Assembly: GCF_900142665.1 (NCBI RefSeq)
Contig: NZ_FRBR01000001.1
Span: forward strand, 620,001 to 684,000
Reading direction: 5' to 3'
Origin: Roseovarius pacificus
GTDB taxonomy: Bacteria; Pseudomonadota; Alphaproteobacteria; Rhodobacterales; Rhodobacteraceae
Length of the DNA stretch: 64,000 nt
Notes under the pieces: model-generated
What the model saw: the letters and a program-made list of their open reading frames with translations, nothing else
Told to the model about the DNA's origin: nothing
The model's database searches: none
Translations under genes and position numbers: made by a program
Part shown: positions 1 to 8,809 of the stretch, one piece after another
Position numbering within the stretch: position 1 is the stretch's first letter
Layout of the letters: each line of letters begins with the position of its first letter

Positions 1-913
1 TCACGCTGAGCGCCTCGACCACGAACAACCCGCCGACAATGCCAAGGACGATCTCGTGCTTGGTGACCACCGCAATCGCGCCCAAGGCACCGCCAAGCGC
101 CAGCGAGCCGGTATCGCCCATGAACACCGCCGCAGGCGGGGCGTTGTACCACAGAAACCCAAGGCCACCACCGAACAGGCCAGCGGCGAAGATCAGGATT
201 TCCCCCGTACCGGGGACGTAATGCACATCGAGATACTCGGTAAAGTCCACACGCCCCACCGCATAAGCGATCACCCCCAGGGCGCCGCCCGCGATCATCA
301 CCGGCATGATCGCCAGACCGTCCAGCCCATCTGTCAGGTTCACGGCATTGGCCGCGCCCACGATGACGAACATCGCGAAGGGTACGAAGAACCAGCCGAG
401 GTTGATCAGCGTATCCTTGAACACCGGCAGGGCCAGCTGGAACTGCAATGTTTCGGGGTGATAGACTGACGCCCAGTACGAGGCGATCCCGGCGATCAGG
501 AAACCGAGCCCGAGGCGCACCTTGCCCGGCACGCCCGACACGTTCTGCTTGGACACCTTGGCGTAGTCATCGGCAAACCCGATCAGGCCGAAGGCCAGCG
601 TCACGAACAGCACCAGCCAGACGAACGGATTGTCCAGCCGCGCCCAAAGCAGGGTCGAGGTGAGCAGCGCCCCCACGATCAGCAACCCGCCCATGGTGGG
701 GGTGCCGGTCTTGGCGATGTGGCTTTCCGGGCCGTCGCTGCGGATCGGCTGCCCCTTGCCCTGGCGCTTGCGCAGCACGTTGATCAGCGGCGGCCCGAAC
801 AGGAAACCGAACAGCAGCGCCGTCATGAAGGCCCCGCCCGCGCGGAAGGTGATGTAGCGGAAAAGGTTAAAGATATCCCCGCCATCCGACAACGCGGTCA
901 ACCAGTAAAGCAT
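1..913 (-). CDS. mraY: Phospho-N-acetylmuramoyl-pentapeptide-transferase, partial
   Basis: Integral inner-membrane enzyme that transfers phospho-MurNAc-pentapeptide to undecaprenyl phosphate, forming lipid I. The frame opens with an ATG placed directly after the murF stop codon and runs 304 codons to the left edge, so the C-terminal part is missing. Family landmarks are visible: DDYAK at residues 115-119, NLTDGLDGL at about 192-200 with its two aspartates, and MGDTGSL at about 265-271, all lying between hydrophobic membrane segments. It is the last visible member of the minus-strand division/cell-wall operon that starts with mraZ, which fits the usual order murE-murF-mraY. Identification is secure; only the truncation limits it. 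Confidence 0.96.
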   Translation of the reverse strand, partial: MLYWLTALSDGGDIFNLFRYITFRAGGAFMTALLFGFLFGPPLINVLRKRQGKGQPIRSDGPESHIAKTGTPTMGGLLIVGALLTSTLLWARLDNPFVWLVLFVTLAFGLIGFADDYAKVSKQNVSGVPGKVRLGLGFLIAGIASYWASVYHPETLQFQLALPVFKDTLINLGWFFVPFAMFVIVGAANAVNLTDGLDGLAIMPVMIAGGALGVIAYAVGRVDFTEYLDVHYVPGTGEILIFAAGLFGGGLGFLWYNAPPAAVFMGDTGSLALGGALGAIAVVTKHEIVLGIVGGLFVVEALSV

Positions 914-2359
914 TCAACTGTCCTCTGTTTCCCGGCCCGAAGGCCGCATGGCGCGTCGCAGCGCATCGACCACAAGGCTGACTTTGCTGCCCTTGGAGCC
1001 CTTGACGAGCACGACATCGCCCGCGTCTATCATACGGCGGGCGCGGTCCGCCAGTTCCTGTGCCGTTTCGCACCATACGCCGCGCTTGTGCTCCGGCAGA
1101 ACCTGCCATAGCGCCCGCATCCGCGGGCCGACACAATGAATCACGTCCAGATCGGCGATAAAGGGCAGATCGGCCAGACCGGCATGCAGGGCGGTTTCAT
1201 CCGCGCCCAGTTCCAGCATATCGCCCAGAATGGCGATGCGCCGCCCCCTGGACACCCGCCCGACGCCATCCTCGGGCGTCGTGGCCGCCAGCACTTCGAG
1301 CGAGGCAGCCATCGAGGTGGGGTTTGCGTTGAACGCATCGTCGATCAGCGTCAGCGACAGATCGTCCACCGTATCCAGCACGATCCGCTCGCGTGTGCCC
1401 CGCCCCGCCGGGGGCCGCCACCTGGACAGATCGCGCGCCGCGAGCGTTACGTCACCGCCCAGGGCCTCGGCCACCGCCAGAACCCCAAGAGCGTTGGCCG
1501 CGAAATGCCGTCCCGGCGCCGACAGTTTCACGATTTGCGCCCCCGAGGGCAGTTCAGCCCGGATCACCGTGGCATCTGCGGTCAACTGCACCGATATCAG
1601 GCGGTATTGGCAGTCCTCGCCCGCCCCGAAGCGGAACACCGAGCCGCCCGTTGCGCATGCCGCGCCTTCGATGGTGCGCGTCACCGTTTTGTCCAGATCG
1701 CCATTGAAGATGCAGGCGCCGCCCTCTTCCAGCCCTTCGAAGATCGCCGCCTTCTCCCGCGCGATCCCGTTGAGATTCTCGAAGGCCTCCATATGCGCGG
1801 GCGCGACGGTGGTGATCATCGCCACATGGGGCCGCGCCAGGCGTGACAGCGGCGCGATTTCGCCGGGGTGGTTCATGCCGATCTCGATCACCGCGAATTC
1901 GGTCCCGGCAGGCATGCGGGCCAGCGTCAGAGGCACGCCCCAATGATTGTTATAGCTTGCCTCGGCGGCATGGGTGCGGCCCTGTCGGGACAGCACATCG
2001 CGCAGCATTTCCTTGGTCGAGGTCTTGCCGACCGAGCCGGTCACGGCCACCACGCGGGCCTGCGTGCGGGCCCGCGCGGCGCGGCCAAGCGCCTCGAGCC
2101 CGGTTTGCACGTCCTCCACGATCAGCAGCGGCGCGCTGTCGTCCAACCCGTCGGGAATACAGCTGACCAGTGCGGCGGCAGCCCCGTTTTCAAGCGCCTG
2201 CGCCACGAAATCATGCCCGTCGCGCGCCGCCTTCAGCGCCACGAACAGATCGCCGGGTTGAATGGTGCGGGTGTCGATCGAAACGCCGGTGGCTTGCCAG
2301 TCGCAGGTGCTGCGCCCGCCGGTGGCCGCTGCGGCCTCCCGTGCCGTCCAGAGCGTCAT
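914..2359 (-). CDS. murF: UDP-MurNAc-tripeptide:D-Ala-D-Ala ligase
   Basis: Cytoplasmic ATP-dependent ligase that adds D-Ala-D-Ala to UDP-MurNAc-tripeptide, the last cytoplasmic step of the peptidoglycan precursor. The 481-residue length is normal. The Mur-ligase P-loop TGSVGKTSTKE lies at about residues 107-117, preceded by an N-terminal substrate-binding domain and followed by the central and C-terminal Mur domains. Its start overlaps the end of murE by four bases (ATGA), and its stop touches the mraY start. This implies translational coupling inside the cell-wall operon. Confidence 0.97.
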   Translation of the reverse strand: MTLWTAREAAAATGGRSTCDWQATGVSIDTRTIQPGDLFVALKAARDGHDFVAQALENGAAAALVSCIPDGLDDSAPLLIVEDVQTGLEALGRAARARTQARVVAVTGSVGKTSTKEMLRDVLSRQGRTHAAEASYNNHWGVPLTLARMPAGTEFAVIEIGMNHPGEIAPLSRLARPHVAMITTVAPAHMEAFENLNGIAREKAAIFEGLEEGGACIFNGDLDKTVTRTIEGAACATGGSVFRFGAGEDCQYRLISVQLTADATVIRAELPSGAQIVKLSAPGRHFAANALGVLAVAEALGGDVTLAARDLSRWRPPAGRGTRERIVLDTVDDLSLTLIDDAFNANPTSMAASLEVLAATTPEDGVGRVSRGRRIAILGDMLELGADETALHAGLADLPFIADLDVIHCVGPRMRALWQVLPEHKRGVWCETAQELADRARRMIDAGDVVLVKGSKGSKVSLVVDALRRAMRPSGRETEDS

Positions 2360-3864
2360 GCGAGGCCCCCGTCGAGCGCCGACACCGCGACGCTGGCCTG
2401 TTCGCTGTCATCGAAGGGAAACACGTCGTCGCCGACGATCTGCCCGGATTCATGGCCCTTGCCGCAGATCAGCAGCGCATCGCCCGGCCCCAGCATATCG
2501 ACTCCGCGCAGGATCGCCTCGGCCCGGTCGCCCACCTCGGTGGCCGAGTCGGCGCCGCCCGCTGTGGCGACGCCCGCCATCACCGCGGCGCGGATCGTTG
2601 CCGGATCTTCCGAGCGGGGGTTGTCGTCGGTCACGATCACCAGATCGGCGTTTTCCACCGCCGCCTTGCCCATCAGCGGGCGCTTGGCCGCGTCACGATC
2701 CCCGCCCGCGCCGACAATGGCGATCAGGCGGCCCATCACATGCGGGCGCAACGCCTTGAGGGCGGTCGAAACGGCATCGGGCGTATGGGCGAAATCCACG
2801 AAAACCGCTGCGCCATTGGCGCGGGTCGCGGCCAGCTGCATCCGGCCCCGCACGGTTTTCATATGCGGCAGGGTTTCAAAGACGCGCTCGGCATCGGCCC
2901 CGGCGGCAATGGCCAGACCGGCGGCCAGCAGCACGTTTTCCGCCTGGAACCCGCCGATCAGCGGCATCCGGGCCTGGTGTATCCGGCCCTGCCAGTCAAA
3001 GCGCAATTCCTGCCCGGTAGGATCGAACCGCTGCGCCAGCATGTGCAGATCGCTCCCCTCGCGGCGGCCAACCGTGATCAGGTCCTGCCCGCGCGCGCTG
3101 GCGATTTCGGCCATCGCCTGCCCCCTGGGATCGTCGACGTTCAGCACCGCGACGCCATCCTCGGGCAACACGCGGTCGAACAGCCCGGCCTTGGCCGCGA
3201 AATATTCATCGAACGTGGCGTGGTAATCCAGATGGTCCTGCGAAAAGTTCGTGAAGCCCGCCGCGCGCAGATGCACGCCATCGAGGCGGCGTTGCTCCAA
3301 CCCGTGCGAGGACGCCTCCATCGCCGCATGGGTCACGCCGGCCGCCTCGGCCTCGGCCAGAACGCGGTGCAGGGTGATGGGCTCGGGGGTGGTATGGGCC
3401 AGCGGCGCCTCGAACGCGCCTTCGACGCCGGTGGTGCCGATATTCACAGCCTCCAGCCCCAGTTCCATCCAGATCTGGCGGCAGAAACTGGCGACCGAGG
3501 TCTTGCCGTTGGTGCCGGTCACGGCAACCATCACCTCGGGCTGCGCCCCGAACCACAGGGCGGCGGTATAGGCCAGTGTCTGGCGCGGGTCTTCGGCCAC
3601 GATCAGGGCGACATTGTCATACAAGGCCAGATCGTCAGCCGCCAACCGCGCGCCTCTTGAATCGGTCAGGATGGCCGCGGCCCCCATGCGCAACGCGTAT
3701 TGAATGAATTCGCCGCCGTGCACGCGGGTGCCGGGCAACGCCGCGAAGAGAACCCCCTCGGCCACCTCGCGGCTGTCCACGGTCAGGCCGGTGATCTGCG
3801 CCCGCTTGCCGCCTTGCGCGGTCAGGCCGAGTTCCGTCAGTGATTTCGTCTGGCCCGCCACCAT
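2356..3864 (-). CDS. murE: UDP-MurNAc-dipeptide:meso-diaminopimelate ligase
   Basis: Cytoplasmic Mur ligase that adds the third peptide residue to UDP-MurNAc-L-Ala-D-Glu. It has 502 residues with the P-loop TGTNGKTS at 116-123. The motif DNPR at 414-417 is the signature used by family members that select meso-diaminopimelate rather than lysine, so the wall is Gram-negative type. The middle domain carries the TNFSQDHLDYH stretch at about 205-215. It overlaps murF by four bases and lies 19 bp after ftsI in the same transcriptional direction. Confidence 0.97.
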   Translation of the reverse strand: MVAGQTKSLTELGLTAQGGKRAQITGLTVDSREVAEGVLFAALPGTRVHGGEFIQYALRMGAAAILTDSRGARLAADDLALYDNVALIVAEDPRQTLAYTAALWFGAQPEVMVAVTGTNGKTSVASFCRQIWMELGLEAVNIGTTGVEGAFEAPLAHTTPEPITLHRVLAEAEAAGVTHAAMEASSHGLEQRRLDGVHLRAAGFTNFSQDHLDYHATFDEYFAAKAGLFDRVLPEDGVAVLNVDDPRGQAMAEIASARGQDLITVGRREGSDLHMLAQRFDPTGQELRFDWQGRIHQARMPLIGGFQAENVLLAAGLAIAAGADAERVFETLPHMKTVRGRMQLAATRANGAAVFVDFAHTPDAVSTALKALRPHVMGRLIAIVGAGGDRDAAKRPLMGKAAVENADLVIVTDDNPRSEDPATIRAAVMAGVATAGGADSATEVGDRAEAILRGVDMLGPGDALLICGKGHESGQIVGDDVFPFDDSEQASVAVSALDGGLA

Positions 3865-3883
3865 ATGTCCCCGCGCGTCATGC

Positions 3884-5668
3884 CTAGTTCGCTGTCAGCG
3901 TTATAGCAGCCAGTTCGCCGGGTTCAATCTGTGGGCGAAGCCCCAGCAGGGGAGCGACGCGACGTATGATTTCGGCGGCCACGGGTACGGCTGTCCAGCC
4001 CGCTGTGCGGCGCGGCTCGTCGCCCGAGGTTTCCACCGGCTCGTCCAGCGTGACCACCAGCACGTATTCCGGGTCATGAGCCGGAAAGACGCTGGCGAAA
4101 GTCGCGATCACCTTGTCCTCGTAATACCCGCCGCCCCGTTCCTTGGGCTTGTCGGCGGTGCCGGTCTTGCCGCCCACGGCGTATCCCGGAACCTCGCCAA
4201 AGCTGGCGGTGCCTTCGGTGACGACCTTGCGCAGCATGTCCAGCGCCACGCGCGCCGTCTGTTCCGACATCACGCGCGGACCAAGCTGCGCAGTAGGCTG
4301 ACGCAGCAATGTGGGTGTCACCTTGCGCCCGCCATTGGCCAGCGTGGCATAGGCGGCGGCCAGGTGCATCGGGCTGGCCGACAGGCCATGACCATAGGAA
4401 ATCGTCATCGTCGACAATTCGGACCATTTCGGCGGCAACAGGGGCTGCCCGCCTGCGGCCTCGACGATCTCGACCGGGGTCGGATCGAAGAACCCGAGTT
4501 TTTTAAGGAACGTTTGCTGACGCTCGGCCCCGATCATCTGGGCGATACGCGCGGTGCCGATGTTCGAGGATTTGACGATCACCTTGGTCGCGGTCAGTTC
4601 CGGCCCGTAATTGTGGAAGTCCCGAATGCGGAACCTGCCCCACCGCAGCGGCCCCGTGGTGTCGATCATCGTCGACGGGTTGATCAGACCCAGTTCCAGC
4701 GCCTGCGCGACCGCGAAAATCTTGAAGGTCGAACCCAGTTCGTAAACCCCCTGAACGGCGCGATTGAACAGCGGGCTGTCGCTGGGATTGCCCTCGGTCG
4801 GCGGGCGGGGCCGGTCGTTGGGATCGAAATCGGGCAGCGACGCGACCGAGATCAACTCACCCGTTTTCGCCTCCATCAGGATCGCGGTGGCGCCCTTGGC
4901 ATTCATCAGGGTCATGCCGCCATGCAAAACCCGCTCGACCGCCGCCTGCACCGACAGGTCGAGCGACAGGGTCAGCGGCTCGTGGCCATGCGCCGGATCG
5001 CGCAGGCGTTCGTCGAACTGCTTTTCGATACCCGCCACGCCGATCACCTCGGCGGCATGGACGCCCTCACGGCCGAAACTCGCCCCGCCCATCACATGCG
5101 CGGCCAGCTTTCCGTTGGGGTAAAGGCGCATTTCACGCGGACCGAACAACAGGCCCGGCTCGCCGATGTCATGCACGGCCTGTTTCTGTTCGGGGCTGAG
5201 TTTTTTCTTGATCCACAGGAACTTGCGCTTGCCGGTAAAATCCTTGATCAGCCTTTCGCGATCCAGATCGGGAAAGATTTTGACCAGCTCGTCCGCCGAC
5301 CGCTCCGGTTCGATCATCTGGGGCGGCTGCGCATAGAGGCTGTGGGTTTCGAAATTGGTGGCCAGGATACGGCCCTTGCGATCCACGATATCGGCGCGCT
5401 GCGCCAGTATCTGCGCCCCGGCGATGGAACTGCGCGGCTCGGACGGTTCGGAACTGGCCAGAACGCCCATCCGCCCGCCGATCACCGCGAAGGCGCAAAA
5501 GAACATCGCCCCCAGAACCAGAAGACGCCCCTCGGCGCGCACGCGGGCGCGATCCCGCATCTGTTCGTGCCGGATGCGGATATTCTCGCGCTCGATGGCA
5601 TCGGGGTTTTCGCCCCTGGCACGGGCTTCGAGGATACGGGCCAGCGGACGCAGCGGGGTGCGGATCAT
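3884..5668 (-). CDS. ftsI: Peptidoglycan D,D-transpeptidase FtsI (PBP3)
   Basis: Septal peptidoglycan cross-linking enzyme of the divisome, anchored in the inner membrane with its catalytic domain in the periplasm. The chosen start gives 594 residues and a four-base ATGA overlap with ftsL; a longer frame exists but would read through most of ftsL. One membrane segment lies at about residues 48-66, then a dimerisation domain, then the transpeptidase domain with STFK at 313-316 (nucleophile S313), SSN at 367-369 and KTGT at 501-504. All three penicillin-binding motifs are intact, so the enzyme should be active. Confidence 0.96.
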   Translation of the reverse strand: MIRTPLRPLARILEARARGENPDAIERENIRIRHEQMRDRARVRAEGRLLVLGAMFFCAFAVIGGRMGVLASSEPSEPRSSIAGAQILAQRADIVDRKGRILATNFETHSLYAQPPQMIEPERSADELVKIFPDLDRERLIKDFTGKRKFLWIKKKLSPEQKQAVHDIGEPGLLFGPREMRLYPNGKLAAHVMGGASFGREGVHAAEVIGVAGIEKQFDERLRDPAHGHEPLTLSLDLSVQAAVERVLHGGMTLMNAKGATAILMEAKTGELISVASLPDFDPNDRPRPPTEGNPSDSPLFNRAVQGVYELGSTFKIFAVAQALELGLINPSTMIDTTGPLRWGRFRIRDFHNYGPELTATKVIVKSSNIGTARIAQMIGAERQQTFLKKLGFFDPTPVEIVEAAGGQPLLPPKWSELSTMTISYGHGLSASPMHLAAAYATLANGGRKVTPTLLRQPTAQLGPRVMSEQTARVALDMLRKVVTEGTASFGEVPGYAVGGKTGTADKPKERGGGYYEDKVIATFASVFPAHDPEYVLVVTLDEPVETSGDEPRRTAGWTAVPVAAEIIRRVAPLLGLRPQIEPGELAAITLTAN

Positions 5669-6018
5669 TGCGTGTCCTCCATGTTCATATTGGAAACCTC
5701 GACCGGGGTCAGGATCGGCAGGGTTTCGTCCTCGGGCGGAAAGGCCACCTGGTCGATACGGCCGAACTGATAGGGTTGCAGCGGCACAAGGCCCAGCTTG
5801 TCGAAATTGATCTCGGCCAGATCGCGCAGACGGTCGGGCCGGTTCAGATAGGCCCATTCGGCATTCAGCACGCGCAGGCGCTGACGGGCATCGGAAATCT
5901 GAAGCTGGAGCCTCTCGGCGCGGTTCAGCGCCGCCTGGGTTTCATAATTCTCGCGATAGGCCCAAAAGGCCAGGCCGATCACCGATAAAGCGGTCAGAAC
6001 GTAAAACAGGCTGCGCAT
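5665..6018 (-). CDS. ftsL: Cell division protein FtsL
   Basis: Small bitopic divisome protein. It has 117 residues: a short N-terminus, one hydrophobic segment at about 4-21, and a heptad-rich coiled-coil stretch at about 25-60 (LNRAERLQLQISDARQRL). This is the expected architecture, although sequence conservation in the family is low. The TAA stop of rsmH shares one base with this ATG, and the ATG of ftsI overlaps its stop. Position between rsmH and ftsI supports the name more strongly than sequence alone. Confidence 0.9.
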   Translation of the reverse strand: MRSLFYVLTALSVIGLAFWAYRENYETQAALNRAERLQLQISDARQRLRVLNAEWAYLNRPDRLRDLAEINFDKLGLVPLQPYQFGRIDQVAFPPEDETLPILTPVEVSNMNMEDTQ

Positions 6019-7010
6019 TATCTGTCCCCCTTGAGCAACGGCATGCCAATGGCCTTGCGATCCGCCGGCGTGGCCGGTGCATCGGTGCGGATCGCTATGC
6101 GCAGTTTGGCGCTGCGCGAGCGTGGATTTTCACCGAGTTCCCGATCGTCCGGGCCAATGGCCTTGCGGTTTCGGACCTCGAATTCCGGCGCGATGGCCTG
6201 TAGCTCGGGTGCGTGGCGGCTGCCCCGCCCGCCCCCGCCGGACTTGGCCTGAAGGAAGCGTTTGACCATCCGGTCCTCGATCGAATGGAAGGTCACCACC
6301 GCCAGTTGCCCGCCGGGTTTCAACGCCCGTCCGGCGGCCTCCAGCCCGGCGACCAGCTCACCGAATTCATCGTTCACCGCGATGCGCAAGGCCTGAAAGC
6401 TGCGGGTCGCGGGATGGGCCTGCCCCGGCTTGGGGCGCGGCAGGCATTTTTCCACGATTTCAACCAGTTGAAAGGTGGTCTTTATGGGGCTTTCTTCGCG
6501 GGCACGAGTGATCGCACGGGCAATCCGGCGGCTGGCGCGTTCCTCGCCATAAAGATACAGGATATCGGCCAGATCGCTTTCGGGCGCCTCGTTCACCAGA
6601 TCGGCGGCGCTCGGGCCGTCCTGGCTCATCCGCATGTCCAGCGGGCCGTCCTGCATGAAGGAAAACCCCCGCTCCGCCCGGTCGAGCTGCATCGAGGACA
6701 CGCCGAGATCCAGCACCACGCCATCCACGCCCTGCGCATGATCGTCCATGTTGGAAAACGTATCCTGCACCAGGTCCAGCCGCGCGCCGTACTCCGCCCC
6801 CCATTCGCGCGCCATCTCGAGCGCCAGCGGGTCGCGGTCCACGCCGATCACACGCTCGGCCCCGGCCTCCAGCAGCGCACGGGTATAGCCGCCCGCGCCA
6901 AGGGTTCCATCGACCCAAACGCCCCGAACGGGCGTAACGGCCTCCAGCAGCGGGCGCAGAAGAACAGGAATATGCGGGGCGGTATCGGGGGCGTGGGCAG
7001 CGGCAGCCAT
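6018..7010 (-). CDS. rsmH: 16S rRNA (cytosine-1402-N4)-methyltransferase RsmH
   Basis: S-adenosylmethionine-dependent methyltransferase that modifies C1402 in the decoding centre of 16S rRNA (formerly MraW). The protein has 330 residues. The SAM-binding stretch [10 protein letters not shown] is at about 34-43, and the family hallmark [18 protein letters not shown] is followed by [10 protein letters not shown]-terminal substrate lobe ends with the conserved [10 protein letters not shown] segment. It starts three bases after the mraZ stop and is the second gene of the operon. Confidence 0.96.
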   Translation of the reverse strand: MAAAAHAPDTAPHIPVLLRPLLEAVTPVRGVWVDGTLGAGGYTRALLEAGAERVIGVDRDPLALEMAREWGAEYGARLDLVQDTFSNMDDHAQGVDGVVLDLGVSSMQLDRAERGFSFMQDGPLDMRMSQDGPSAADLVNEAPESDLADILYLYGEERASRRIARAITRAREESPIKTTFQLVEIVEKCLPRPKPGQAHPATRSFQALRIAVNDEFGELVAGLEAAGRALKPGGQLAVVTFHSIEDRMVKRFLQAKSGGGGRGSRHAPELQAIAPEFEVRNRKAIGPDDRELGENPRSRSAKLRIAIRTDAPATPADRKAIGMPLLKGDR

Positions 7011-7013
7011 CCG

Positions 7014-7517
7014 TCAATCCCCTTTCGGCCCATCCAGGAAGGACAGCGGATCGAAATCCTCGGGCAGATCGTCCAGCCACTCTTCGGTCTTGGCCAGCTC
7101 TTCTTCCTCGTAGGTTTCGGGCTTCCAGACCTGAAAGGTGTCACCGGCGGCGATGAAGAACGCCTCGCTCTCCAGCCCGATCTTCTGCCGCAGCTTGGCC
7201 GGCAGAACCAGACGCCCGGTTTCGTCCACATTGGTCGGATAAGACTGACCATGGAACAGGCGCTGCAACATCTTGCGCTCCATCGAGCCGCGCGGCAACG
7301 CGTCGATCTTGGCGTCGACCTCGGCGATGGCGTCCATGGTGTAGCATTCAAGGTAATTGCGGCGGTGATCGCCATAGACGATGACCAGTTCGGGGTTCAG
7401 CCCTTCGGTCCAGTTCGGGTCGGAGGCTTCGAGGACACGGCGAAAAGAGGCCGGGATCGAGACCCTGCCCTTGCTGTCCACCTTGTGGTGGCTTTCGCCT
7501 CTGAACCTGCGAACCAC
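7014..7517 (-). CDS. mraZ: Transcriptional regulator MraZ
   Basis: DNA-binding protein with two SpoVT/AbrB-type folds that represses the division/cell-wall operon it heads. I place the start at a GTG (7515-7517), giving 167 residues beginning VRRFRGESHHKV, the usual MraZ N-terminus. A purine-rich GAGAGG lies about 10 bases upstream. A longer frame from an ATG at 7604 would add 29 unlikely residues encoded partly by a G10 run. Both repeats show the D-x-K/T-GR signature (VDSKGRVSIPASFR and VDETGRLVLPAKLR). The start choice is less certain than the identity. Confidence 0.9.
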   Translation of the reverse strand: MVRRFRGESHHKVDSKGRVSIPASFRRVLEASDPNWTEGLNPELVIVYGDHRRNYLECYTMDAIAEVDAKIDALPRGSMERKMLQRLFHGQSYPTNVDETGRLVLPAKLRQKIGLESEAFFIAAGDTFQVWKPETYEEEELAKTEEWLDDLPEDFDPLSFLDGPKGD

Positions 7518-7789
7518 TGTCCCGTCCGCCTCTCTGTCGCCCCGGTTGAAATCGTCCCCCCCCCCTGAAACGAAACGACGGACTGAGCTGCTGCCACTGC
7601 CCAATCCGCCGCCCTCGTCCCGCCTCGCGGGGATGTCCGACTGCGCGCGCCACCTGGGGGGATGTCTGCTCGCCCGCGCGCCGGATCTCTTCGTTCGATG
7701 AAAGCGGGTGCCTGTATGAAACCTGACTTGGGAGTTTTTTGTTCGGGGTCTTTGTTGCGCCCCTTTGTTCCCGTCCTCATCGTGATTAA

Positions 7790-7815
7790 AGGGATGCCAT
7801 GGGATTTCATGGAAA
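7790..7815 (+). promoter_or_regulatory. Candidate MraZ operator, cluster A
   Basis: On the plus strand the units AGGGA, TGGGA and TGGAA begin at 7790, 7800 and 7810, exactly one helical turn apart. MraZ is known to bind direct repeats of the TGGGN type with five-base spacers. The site lies about 275 bp upstream of the mraZ start but in the opposite orientation to the gene. Assignment to MraZ is inference. Confidence 0.45.
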
Positions 7816-7971
7816 TCAATAAGTTTTTGCGGGAAACAGGCACATGATCTTGTTCTTAGTAGCCTTCAAAAACAACATGATGTGCTAAATCGGCACGCCT
7901 GAACGCATAACTTAGCGGAATATACCGTCATCTAACACAACATATAGTAGACTAAGGCAAGGCCGAATTTT

Positions 7972-7997
7972 TCCCATGCTTTCCCGAAAAAATCCCA
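7972..7997 (-). promoter_or_regulatory. Candidate MraZ operator, cluster B
   Basis: Read on the mraZ sense strand, TGGGA, CGGGA and TGGGA follow one another with steps of 11 and 10 bp. This is close to the three-repeat MraZ box arrangement and has the same orientation as the operon. It sits in the AT-rich part of the leader, about 460 bp upstream of the mraZ start. Confidence 0.45.
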
Positions 7998-8097
7998 TAA
8001 ATCAGCAGCCCGGTCAGAAATTTCAGCTGAAATCAGGTACGCTCAGGGCCAATCGCACCGATCACACCCCCGTGATTCGGCGCGTGAACAGACCCCG

Positions 8098-8155
8098 CCC
8101 ATGAATTCCCATGGCGCGGTCCCATGAATTCCCGCACGGTTTCCCAGGATGTCCC
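8098..8155 (-). repeat. Six phased GGG units in three 10-bp pairs
   Basis: On the plus strand CCC triplets begin at 8098, 8108, 8121, 8131, 8143 and 8153, making three pairs whose members are exactly 10 bp apart. The two inner pairs share a 13-base direct repeat, CCCATGAATTCCC, at 8098-8110 and 8121-8133. On the other strand the units read TGGGA or CGGGA. The array ends a few bases before the stop of the upstream acetyltransferase gene. Confidence 0.55.
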
Positions 8156-8166
8156 GAAAGGCGCAG

Positions 8167-8721
8167 TCAGCCCTGCGCAGGCTCCAGCCACTTATACATC
8201 ACCAGCGCATCCACCAGCCCCGCCTCGGGGTGGCGAAACGCCCCCGGCAGGCGGCCCACGGTCTCGAACCCCAGATACTGCCACAGGCGGATCGCGCCGG
8301 TATTGGTGGACACGACCAGATTGAACTGCATCGCCAGATAGCCCAGCTTGACCGCCTCGTCCTGCGAGTGCAGGCACATGGCGCGCGCGATCCCCTGCCC
8401 ACGGGCCGAAGGGGCCACCATGTAACCGCAGTTGCAGACATGAGCCCCGTTCCCGGCCTGGTTCGACTTGATGTAGTAGCTGCCCAGGATTTCGCCCTCG
8501 CGCTCGGCCACATAGGTGGCGCGGGGCTGCTCGACCCACTGCGTCAGCATGCGGTCGCGTGTCAGGTTCGGGTCGATGGCATAGGTGTCGCCCTTGCGGA
8601 TCACATCACGCAACAGGGGCCACACCCTGTCGGCATCCGAATCCCGCACCGGGCGGATCACAAGATCGCCGTTGTCCTTCACCCGATGCTCCTTGCGTGG
8701 CCGTTTCAGGAAAGGCCACAT
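8167..8721 (-). CDS. GNAT family N-acetyltransferase
   Basis: Predicted cytoplasmic acetyl-CoA-dependent N-acetyltransferase, 184 residues, substrate unknown. The GNAT fold is recognisable by the acetyl-CoA loop ARGQGIA at about residues 111-117, preceded by the strand NCGYMVAP and followed by a helix and the VVSTNTGAIRLWQYLGFETVGRLP stretch that closes the domain. A basic leader of about 20 residues precedes the domain. It points toward mraZ in the same direction but is separated from it by 650 bp, so it is probably a separate transcription unit. Confidence 0.85.
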   Translation of the reverse strand: MWPFLKRPRKEHRVKDNGDLVIRPVRDSDADRVWPLLRDVIRKGDTYAIDPNLTRDRMLTQWVEQPRATYVAEREGEILGSYYIKSNQAGNGAHVCNCGYMVAPSARGQGIARAMCLHSQDEAVKLGYLAMQFNLVVSTNTGAIRLWQYLGFETVGRLPGAFRHPEAGLVDALVMYKWLEPAQG

Positions 8722-8809
8722 TACCCCCTGCGCCGCTCAGAGCAAGCCCTCGCGCAAAAGGTCGCGCCGCAGCCCCGGCGTCAAGTGCCGGGACCGCGCG
8801 TCCTTCATA

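Larger units (their letters stand above)
7518..8166. other. Long mraZ leader / intergenic region
   Basis: 649 bp without a convincing gene, between the stop of the acetyltransferase gene at 8167 and mraZ. It is richer in A and T than its surroundings, especially at 7840-8040. It holds a run of ten G on the mraZ sense strand at 7556-7565 and three clusters of GGGA-type repeats with 10-bp spacing (listed separately). Small open frames here, such as 7397-7843 on the minus strand, have atypical composition and were not accepted. The region most likely contains the promoter and operator of the division operon. Confidence 0.7.

Noticed and set aside
5669..5857. N-terminal extension of ftsI
   Set aside because: It would read through most of ftsL in another frame; the ATGA overlap at 5665-5668 and the family N-terminus support the shorter form.
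7397..7843. Minus-strand 148-residue frame across the mraZ leader
   Set aside because: It overlaps the start of mraZ in another frame, has no ribosome-binding site or recognisable motif, and crosses the probable operator region.
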